64,000 nt of DNA, taken from assembly GCF_900964775.1 (NCBI RefSeq), contig NC_041806.1:16247232-16311231 (forward strand). The letters are read 5' to 3'. This stretch comes from Scleropages formosus (lineage: Eukaryota; Chordata; Actinopteri; Osteoglossiformes; Osteoglossidae). The notes beneath the pieces were generated by a model that was not told the DNA's origin, made no database searches, and saw only the letters and a list, made by a program, of their open reading frames with translations. A program made the position numbers and the translations under genes. Within the stretch, counting starts at the first letter, position 1. Every line of letters starts with the position of its first letter. Positions 46,735 through 55,223 of the stretch are shown here, in pieces.

Positions 46735-49700
46735 ATGGCGACCTGCGCGACCTTTCAGACTCAGTTAGCAGCCATCATGGACATCCTGGCCAAAGCGGCG
46801 GTGGTGGAAATCAGCAAACTGATGGAGGAGAAGTGCTCCGTGCTGCGGGTGGAGGTGTCGCGCAGTCAGGGCGAGAACGACGCGCTCAAGAGGAAGGTGC
46901 TGCTGCTGGAGGGAGAGCTGAGGAGCCGCGGGCGGCCCGGGGGCTGCGAGGGTAGGTAGGGCGGCTTGCGGGGATGGATGGAGATGGATGATGGATGTAT
47001 GGACCAATGGATGGACGGATGGATCATGGGTGAACTGACGGACGGACGGACTGACAGAGAGATGGACAGGCACATAGGGCTGGATGTTGGTTCCCTTGTT
47101 GCTCTGACCTGGAAGATCGAGTCTCCTTTTTTCTCTTGATTGTCCCAGAGGAGTGGAGCATCAGCCCATGGAGGGATGAGCAGTGTGCGCTGGCTGAGGA
47201 GGAGGGCTCCGTCCCGCAGCCTGACAGCATGGGATTTGAACCCAGGACCCTGCAGGTCCGTTACTCTGTCCGCGAAACCTGAATGATCAACCAAAATTCA
47301 CACTTGTCCAGTGCGGGGTTGTGGTGGCCCAGAGCCAGTCCTGGAAACAGAGGATATAAGACAGGGTATGCTCTCGATAAGACGCCAGCCAGTCCATTGT
47401 GGTGTAGCCACACACAAACACGCAAGACGGTTTAAACTTAAAGTCACCAGTTTACCTGAAACGTGTGTCTTTGGACTGTGAAGAATTGTACAAAGAGGGG
47501 GCAACATGTAAATACCACACAGACCGAGTGGGGTTTGAACCCACATCTGAACACACAGCTCAGGAGCTGTGAGGTAGCAGTACTACCTGCTGTGCCGTAA
47601 TCAAGTGTTTTTGCAATTAAAGTTGATCCACTGTACCTTTTTATTACTTTTAATAGCAATGAAACTTACAGATTCACCTTCATTAAGCCGATGTCTGTTC
47701 AAGGTGACAACATTACTGTTATACACAGTGATCTTTCAGTTATGTACCCATTTGTAGAGTGAGGTATTCTTACGGTATCACTTTAGGGTAAGTACCTTGG
47801 TAAAGGGCACGGCAGCAGGAGTGGGATTCAAGCTGTAGACCTTCAGCTTCCAAGGCAACACCCCGAATCACTACAGTACCTGTTGGCCCTAGATGCTTTA
47901 AAATATATTTTAAATTTATGTGAAGTTTGTTGCAAAATTTTGAAAAAAAGATGACAGATTTGCTGACATAGTTGCTGTTCATGTTGTCCATTTAGTACCC
48001 TCTGTATATCCCTTGCTGGGGGGCGCGGCGGCGCAGTGGGTTGGACCGGGTCCTGCTCTTCAGTGGGTCTGCGGTTCGAGTCCCGCTTGGGGTGCCTTGC
48101 AACGGACTGGCGTCCCGTCCTGGGTGTGTCCCCTCCCCCTCCGGCCTTACGCCCTGTGTTACCGGGTAGGCTCCGGTTCCCCGTGACCCCGTAAGGGACA
48201 AGCGGTTCTGAAAATGTGTGTGTGTGTGTGTGTATATCCCTTGTATACAGGAGGCAGACATGGAAGGGGTCAAAGAGTCTCTTTTTATTAAAGAAGAAAG
48301 CCTTGAAGAAGAGACATGGAAAGGTGATCCACGTGAACGGCTGAGGGCCAGTGGAGAGGGTAAAATATTTCACAGCTGGTAACATGTGCCCTTTTGAGAA
48401 CAACTGTTTTTGGCAGGTTATCCAAGTGACTTGCACTGTCTCACACTTTTTCTAGTCATCAGACAGGTGTTGCTGCGTAATGTGCACTGTTGTGCTGTTG
48501 AGCTAAGCCACGTTGTAGCTTGGAAAAGATGACTGCATGTGTTGTTTTTGTGGCTTTTGTCAAGAGTTCAAGTCATTCAGGCAGTGTCCACTATGGTAAC
48601 CCTTTGTCTGTATATGAAACGTATGCTCTCTGAGATACTTAAGAATAGTGATTTCACCATCCTGATGGAAAATTTAAATTTCTTGCAAGAAAGCTGCTAA
48701 TGACACAAGATTTTTTATATATAGCAGAACCCCTGTCCTTGACTTGTTACTTATTTCTTTTTTTCCCTTTAACCTCACAGGAGCAGCGCAGTCTACTGCG
48801 CACTGTGATGAGAGGATTCTCCTTGAGCATTCCTGCTGTCGGCAGGTGTGCGACACCTTGGCTGCGGCCGCTAATGCTCCCGATGTTGCACAGATCACAC
48901 ACCCCATGTTTGTGGATCATACAGGGATACAAGACATGCATGAAAGTCCACAGGAGCTCACTGAGCACAGGTCGTCATTGCCAGGGAACCTGCATGGCAC
49001 TCAGAGGGTCAGTCCGCCTCGACTTAAGGACAGCATGGGAGGTCTACGCAATGCAGACTCGGATGGTGCGGTGTATGACCGAGACGGCGAACTGTGGAGT
49101 TCTTTTGTTCAAGAAAGCATTGACACACATACAAATTATAGAGACTGCTCATATGAAACAGAGTCGTACGCACAGATTCTTTCAGTTCGTAAAGAGGTAC
49201 AACCTGCACGTTCCTCAATGGACGGTTCTGCTAACAGCTGCTGTGCTCTTGGGGGCCCAGGCATTTGCGTGTTTGACACCGTATGTGTGAAAAAAGAGAC
49301 AGACATGCAGACTGTATGTACTGAAGGAACCATGTCTGGTTTTGACCCGGGCAAGTCCAGAGAGCTCCCTCAGGGAAGGTGTGTAACATTACCAAACCTA
49401 GAGCAGCAACATGAGGAAGCTGCACAACATGTAGAGCCAAGGACTTACAGAGCTGAATCAGCCTTATACACTCCGAGTAAGGAAGGGTATACCTTGAATA
49501 ACAGGGTAAATGCAGCAGCCAAGATGAAGAACCACTGGAGAACCAGCGCTGGAGAAAAGCTGTTCATTTGTTCTCACTGTGGGAAGAGCTTCAGTCGCTT
49601 GCCTTACCTTAAAATACACCAGCGGAGTCACACAGGAGAGAGACCATTCAGCTGCACGCAGTGTGGAAAGTGCTTCCACTGTTCTTCTCACCTAAAAATA

Positions 49701-49898
49701 CACCTTCGAACACACACGGGGGAGAGACCATACAGCTGTGTTACCTGTGGCAAACGATTCACTCAGCAAAGTAGCCTTAAAACACATCAGAGTGTTCACA
49801 GTGGAGAGAGACCATTTTCCTGCACGCAGTGTGGAAAAAGGTTTGCGCTGTTGCATCACCTTAAAAGACACAGAATTATTCACACGGGTGAAAACTGA
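46735..49898 (+). CDS. C2H2 zinc-finger protein, gene G (4 exons, 4 fingers)
   Basis: Exons 46735-46951, 47149-47255, 48251-48359 and 48781-49898 join in frame to 516 aa. Exon 1 encodes the coiled-coil segment ([20 protein letters not shown]) with a heptad-rich [16 protein letters not shown] stretch. Exon 2 is 36 aa and ends GFEPRTLQ, which looks like translated antisense tRNA-SINE sequence. Exon 3 carries SLFIKEES (psi-K-x-E). The spacer has [19 protein letters not shown], the family motif, and VKKE. Four regular fingers occupy about residues 404-513 with TGERP linkers; SGERP replaces the last. A SINE-A copy sits immediately upstream of exon 3. Splice sites are canonical and no disabling change is seen, so the gene looks functional. 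Target unknown. Confidence 0.85.
46967..47066. repeat. Degenerate GGAT/GGAC minisatellite
   Basis: Irregular tetramer array in gene G intron 1. Confidence 0.7.
47296..47600 (-). repeat. tRNA-derived SINE (SINE-C relative)
   Basis: Minus-oriented in gene G intron 2: core TGTGTCTTTGGACTGTG, antisense B-box GGGGTTTGAACCC near 47531, worn antisense A-box near 47570-47595. Confidence 0.65.
47690..47885 (-). repeat. Worn SINE-B copy
   Basis: Gene G intron 2. AAGCCGATGTCTGTTCAAGG at left resembles the tail and AATCACTACAGTACCTG at right the antisense A-box. Diverged. Confidence 0.5.
48016..48230 (+). repeat. SINE-A copy 4, next to the gene G exon 3 acceptor
   Basis: Plus-oriented full copy ending in a TG run. 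Perfect 13 bp target-site duplication TGTATATCCCTTG at 48003-48015 and 48231-48243. The right duplication ends 7 bp before exon 3 and supplies most of its pyrimidine tract. Confidence 0.93.
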
Positions 49899-50655
49899 AT
49901 TTTGAAGTCAGCGGATTTGGGTTGTCATCATGCTGCCAATTTTGTGATGCAATTTTCCTGGTAAAATGTGTAATTGCATGAAGGTTTGATTTCATTACGT
50001 GTCATGTAATTTTCATTTTTTGCCATCATGAAATCTGACAATGGCTGCAACTGGTGACAGACATTGTGGGTTGAAGACATCCTTTGGCTTTCCTCAAATG
50101 TAAACCCATCTAAATGTTGGAAATAGGGTGAAAGACAGTATGTTACCTTTTTCCATTGATCTGGGGTCCAAGTTTTATACTCCTTTTACCAGGTTGTGAT
50201 GCTTTGTCTGCTGGCCTTGGATACAGACGGTTACCGAATGGCAGCCCTACCATAAATTCCAGCTTTTGAATGTCATGCTGGTCAGTTTTTGTTGCAACTG
50301 GGTCACAAAGACACTCATTCAATTCTATGGTAATTTTATGGCTGTACTTTTGGGGCATTTAGCGACTTTCCTGTGAAGTGTCTGTCTATCCCTGTTGGTG
50401 AACTTTGACTTATGACCACTATTCCTCTTTGTCAATGTAGTTTTTCCATGTCTTTCATATGCTGTTACTGTCTTGGAGTGTTCTCCTTGACACATTAAAT
50501 TGTTTTGCAGTTTCTTTGACTGACACCTGCAGTTCTGGCACCGACTGTCTGGTCTCTTTAGAAGGTCATTTTACTCCTCAGAGCTCTTTCATAGCGATAT
50601 GCTACTAATTGACCGTCAACCATTTATGACTCAACTTTGCCGCAGTATTTGTAAG
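49899..50655. other. 3' flank of gene G; possible old transposon relic
   Basis: No gene supported. Parts near 50150-50600 have the look of an old interspersed repeat (CCATTGATCTGGGGTCCAAG recalls Tc1-like consensus text) but I cannot classify it. Confidence 0.25.
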
Positions 50656-52456
50656 TCCATCCATCTTTCTCCGCTTATCCGGGACCGGGTCGCAGGGGCA
50701 GTAGTCCAAGCAGAGCCCCCCAGACTTCCCTCTCCCCGCACACCTCCTCCAGCTCCTCTGGGGGAACTCCAAGGCGTTCCCAGGCCAGCTGGGAGACGTA
50801 GTCTCTCCAACATGTCCTGGGTCTGCCCCGAGGCCTCCTCCCAGTGGGAGATGCCCGGAACACCTCCCCAGGGAGGCGTCCAGGAGGCATCTGGAACAGA
50901 TGCCTGAGCCACCTCAACTGGCTCCTCTCGATGCGGAGGAGCAGCGACTCTACTCCGAGCTCCTCACCCATTCCCTAGATTCCATCGCCCAGCCACTCTG
51001 CGAAGGAAACTTATTTCTGCCGCTTGTATCCGCGATCTCATTCTTTCGGTCATGATTCAGAGTTCATGACCATAGGTGAGGGTAGGAACGTAGATCGACG
51101 GGTAAATTGAGAGCTTCACCTTACAACTCAGCTCCTTCTTCACCACAACAGACCGGTACAATGACCGCATTACTGCGGATGCCGCATCGATCCGTCCGTC
51201 AACCTGCCGCTCCATTTTTCCCTCACTCGTGAACAAGACCCCGAGATACTTAAACTCCTCCACTTGAGGGAGCAACTCCCCCCTAACCCGGAGGGAGCAA
51301 TCCACCTTTTTCCGACTGAGAACCATGGCCTCGGATTTGGAGGTGCTGATTCTCATCCCCGCCGCTTCGCACTCGGCTGCAAACCTCCCCAGTGCACGCT
51401 GCAAGTCTTGACTTGATGAAGCCAACAGGACCACATCGTCCGCAAAAAGCAGAGACGAGATCTCGCGGCCACCAAAACAGACACCCTCCGTTCCCTGGCT
51501 GTGCCTAGAAATTCTGTCCATGAAGATAATGAACAGAATCGGTGACAAAGGGCAGCCCTGGCGGAGTCCAACATGCACCAGGAACAGGTCTGACTTACTG
51601 CCGGCAATGCGAACCAAGCTCCTGCTCCGGTCATACAGGGAACGAACAGCCCGTAGCAGCGAGCCCTGAACCCCATAATCCCGAAGCACCCCCTACAGGA
51701 TGCCACAAGGGACACGATCGAATGCCTTCTCCAGGTCCACAAAACACATATGGACTGGTTGGGCAAACTCCCATGAACCCTCCAACACCCTAGTGAGGGT
51801 ATAGAGCTGGTCCAGTGTTCCACGGCCAAGGCGAAAACCATATTGCTTCTTCTGAATCCGAGGTTCGACTATCGGTCGGATTCTCCTCTCCAGTACCCCG
51901 GCATAGACTTTCCCAGGGAGGCTAAGGAGTGTGATCCCCCTATAGTTGGAACACAATCTCCGGTCCCTTCTTAAAAAGAGGGACCACCACCCCAGTCTGC
52001 CAGTCCAGAGGCACCGTTCCCGAGCTCCACGCAATGCTGCAGAGGTGTGTCAGCCAAGACAGCCCCACAACATCCAGAGACTTGAGAAACTCAGGGCAGA
52101 TCTCATCCACCCCCAGATCCTTGCCACCGAGGAGTTTTTTGACTACCTCAGCAACTTCAGCCAGGGTAATGGACTAGTCCCCGGTCTCAGCTTCCTCTAT
52201 GGAAGGTGTGTCGGAGGGATTGAGGAGATCCTCAAAGTACTCCTTCCACTGCCCGAGGACATCCTCAGTTGAGGTCAGCAGCACACCACACACACACACA
52301 CACACATTTTCAGAACCACCTGTCCCATACAGGGTCACAGGGAACCCCAGACCCACCAGAGAGCAGGAGTGTGGTCCAACCCACTGCGCCACCACACCCC
52401 CTCAGCAGCGCACCACTTCCACTGTAAACAGTGTTGACGGAACACTGCTTCCCCTG
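50656..52456 (-). mobile_element. RTE-type LINE copy 1, 5'-truncated
   Basis: Minus-strand reverse-transcriptase region: YRGITLLSLPGK, CFVDLEKAFDRVP, QGCPLSPILF, catalytic LLFADDVVLL, then LTYGHEL and the C-terminal GRRPRGRPRTCWRDY block. Stops and frameshifts are present (for example between GHEL and IMTER). The endonuclease half is missing. The 3' end is CCATCCAT on the plus strand, i.e. (GATG)n. Short 3' UTR and tetramer tail fit the RTE clade, Rex3-like. A SINE-A copy is inserted at 52290-52401. Confidence 0.85.
52290..52401 (-). repeat. SINE-A copy 5, internally deleted, inside the LINE
   Basis: Target-site duplication TCAGCAGCACACCAC (52275-52289) and TCAGCAGCGCACCAC (52402-52416), one mismatch, lies in LINE sequence. 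About 100 bp of the SINE body is missing; the join is at a GAACC present at both break points in intact copies. Confidence 0.88.
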
Positions 52457-54563
52457 TCAGAGAGGTCTTCAACTCCCACCTCCGACAGAGCTTCAACCAG
52501 GTCCCGAGGGAGGTGGGGGACATTGAGTCTGAATGGACTATGTTCCGCGCCTCCATTGTCGGGGCGGCGGTTCGAAGCTGCGGCCATAAGGTCTCCGGCG
52601 CCTGTCACGGCGGCAATCCCCGAACACGGTGGTGGACACCGGAAGTAAGGGATGCCGTCAAGCTGAAGAAGGAGTTCTATCAGGCCTGGCTGGCTCATGG
52701 GACTCCTGAAGCAGCTGACAGGTACCGACGGGCCAAACGGAGCGCGGCTCTGGCAGTCGCCGCGGCAAAAACTCGGGCTTGGGAGGAGTTCGGTGAGGCC
52801 ATGGAGGAAGACTTTCGGTCGGCCTCAAAGAGATTCTGGCAAACCGTCCGGCGACTCAGAGGGGGGAAGCGGTGTTCCACGAACACTGTTTACAGTGGAA
52901 GTGGTGCGCTGCTGACCTCAGCTGAGGATGTTCTCGGGCGGTGGAAGGAGTACTTCGAGGATCTCCTCAATCCCTCCGACACACCTTCCGTAGAGGAAGC
53001 GGAGGCTGGGGACTTGGAGGGGGACTCGTCCATTACCCTGGCTGAAGTTGCTGAGGTAGTCAAAAAACTCCTCGGTGGCAAGGCTCCGGGGGTGGATGAG
53101 ATCCGCCCCGAGTTTCTCAAGTCTCTGGATGGTGTGGGGCTGTCTTGGCTGACACGCCTCTGCAGCATCGCGTGGAGTTCGGGAACGGTGCCTCTGGACT
53201 GGCAGACCGGGGTGGTGGTCCCTCTTTCTAAGAAGGGGGACCGGAGATTGTGTTCCAACTACAGGGGGATCACACTCCTTAGCCTCCCTGGGAAAGTCTA
53301 TGCCAGGGTACTGGAAAGGAGAATCCGACCGATAGTCGAACCTCGGATTCAGGAGGAGCAATGCGGTTTTCGCCCTGGCCGTGGAACACTGGACCAGCTC
53401 TATACCCTCACTAGGGTGCTGGAGGGTTCGTGGGAGTTTGCCCAACCAGTCCATATGTGTTTTGTGGACCTGGAGAAGGCATTCGACCGTGTCCCTTGTG
53501 GCATCCTGTGGGGGGTACTTCGGGATTATGGGGTTCGGGGCTCGTTGCTACGGGCTGTTCGTTCCCTGTATGACCGGAGCAGGAGCTTGGTTCGCATTGC
53601 CGGCAGTAAGTCAGACCTGTTCCCGGTGCATGTTGGACTCCGCCAGGGCTGCCTTTGTCACCGATTCTGTTCATTATCTTTATGGACAGAATTTCTAGGC
53701 GCAGTCAGGGAACGGAGGGTGTCTGTTTTGGTGGCCGCGAGATCTCGTCTCTGCTTTTTGCGGACGATGTGGTCCTGTTGGCTTCATCAAGTCAAGACTT
53801 GCAGCGTGCACTGGGGAGGTTTGCAGCCGAGTGCGAAGCGGCGGGGATGAGAATCAGCACCTCCAAATCCGAGGCCATGGTTCTCAGTCGGAAAAAGGTG
53901 GATTGCCCCCTCCGGGTTAGGGGGGAGTTGCTCCCTCAAGTGGAGGAGTTTAAGTATCTCGGGGTCTTGTTCACGAGTGAGGGAAAAATGGAGCGGGTTG
54001 ACAGACGGATCGGTGCGGCGTCCGCAGTAATGCGGTCATTGTACCGGTCTGTTGTGGTGAAGAGGGAGCTGAGTCGTAAGGCGAAACTCTCAATTTACCG
54101 GTCGATCTACGTTCCTACCCTCACCTATGGTCATGAACTCTGGATCATGACCGAAAGAATGAGATCGCGGATACAAGCGGCAGAAATGAGTTTCCTCCGC
54201 AGAGTGGCTGGGCGCACCCTTAGGGATAGGGTGAGGAGCTCAGTCACCCGGGAGGAGCTCGGAGTAGAGCCGCTGCTCCTCCGCATCGAGAGGAGCCAGT
54301 TGAGGTGGCTCGGGCATCTGTTCTGGACGCCTCCCTGGGGAGGTGTTCCGGGCTTGTCCCACTGGGAGGAGGCCTCGGGGCAGACCCAGGACACGTTGGA
54401 GAGACTATGTTTCCCGGCTGGCCTGGGAACGCCTTGGGGTTCCCCCAGAGGAACTGGAGGAGGTGTGCGGGGAGAGGGAAGTCTGGAGGACTCCGCTCGG
54501 ACTGCTGCCCCCGCGACCCGGCCCCGGATAAAAGGGGAGGAAGATGGATGGATGGATGGATGC
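52457..54563 (+). mobile_element. RTE-type LINE copy 2, 5'-truncated
   Basis: Plus strand, head to head with copy 1. A long open frame (52513-53850) covers the pre-RT region and RT palm; a frameshift near 53655 moves the rest (LLFADDVVLL, YLGVLFTSEGKMER, LTYGHELWIMTE) to another frame that runs to 54578. No endonuclease domain. Ends AAGATGGATGGATGGATGGA. Very similar to copy 1 over about 1.6 kb, so both are fairly young. Confidence 0.87.
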
Positions 54564-55223
54564 TTCTGTTTAGGCTGAAAATGCTCTGAAAAACTGAGCG
54601 GTCAGGGGCTATACCTGCATCTGCAGGAATGTGTGCAAAAGAAAAATTCAGGTATGGGATATATGTGGTTTGTCCAGATTGTTCTCATTCCTCCAGACAT
54701 GCAAGGTTAGAAAACAATTAATTACCGGAAGAGTAATTACAGGAAGGATCCCTGCTGATCTCCCTGTCTGAAAAAGCCATCATACTGTAGATAATATATC
54801 AAAATGAACTGTGGAAGGAAACTCTGTAAAGACAATTTTGGTAAAGTTAGATTAGGAAGAATCCATGTGTTCTGAGACACAGGGGGCTATTGGGGGAAAA
54901 ATATATATAGCAGCCAAATCGTGATGGTCACAAAAGATGAAACCTTTACTTTTCTAAAACAAATGCAAAGCAAAGATGTCTCCAAGTTCTATACAAGCAT
55001 ATAATTGGTTCATCACATCTGACCCAAGGAATACAAAGTATAAAAGTATTAAAGAGAGGGGGGATGCAGACACAATCAAAAGCAGTAAAAAAGAGTAATG
55101 ACAGTAAAATAAGAGCAGTAACACTGAAAGTAATAAGGGCAGTAAACATAGTATAGTAGTGTATAGTGTAACTGTGCCAACGGTCAGGTTAGCCAGCTGA
55201 AACCCCCACTGTATCCTTCACAC
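54564..55223. other. Interval 3' of pnp
   Basis: AT-rich. The part next to 55224 is probably the pnp 3' untranslated region. No gene seen. Confidence 0.4.

Noticed and set aside
46967-47066. CRISPR-like or regulatory repeat array
   Set aside because: Irregular tetramer minisatellite; eukaryotic context and no spacer structure.
50143-50358. 71-codon minus-strand open frame
   Set aside because: No recognisable domain or splice context; lies in repeat-like sequence.
50656-54563. Single full-length LINE rearranged by twin priming
   Set aside because: Both arms contain the same RT segment, which a single inverted element cannot provide.
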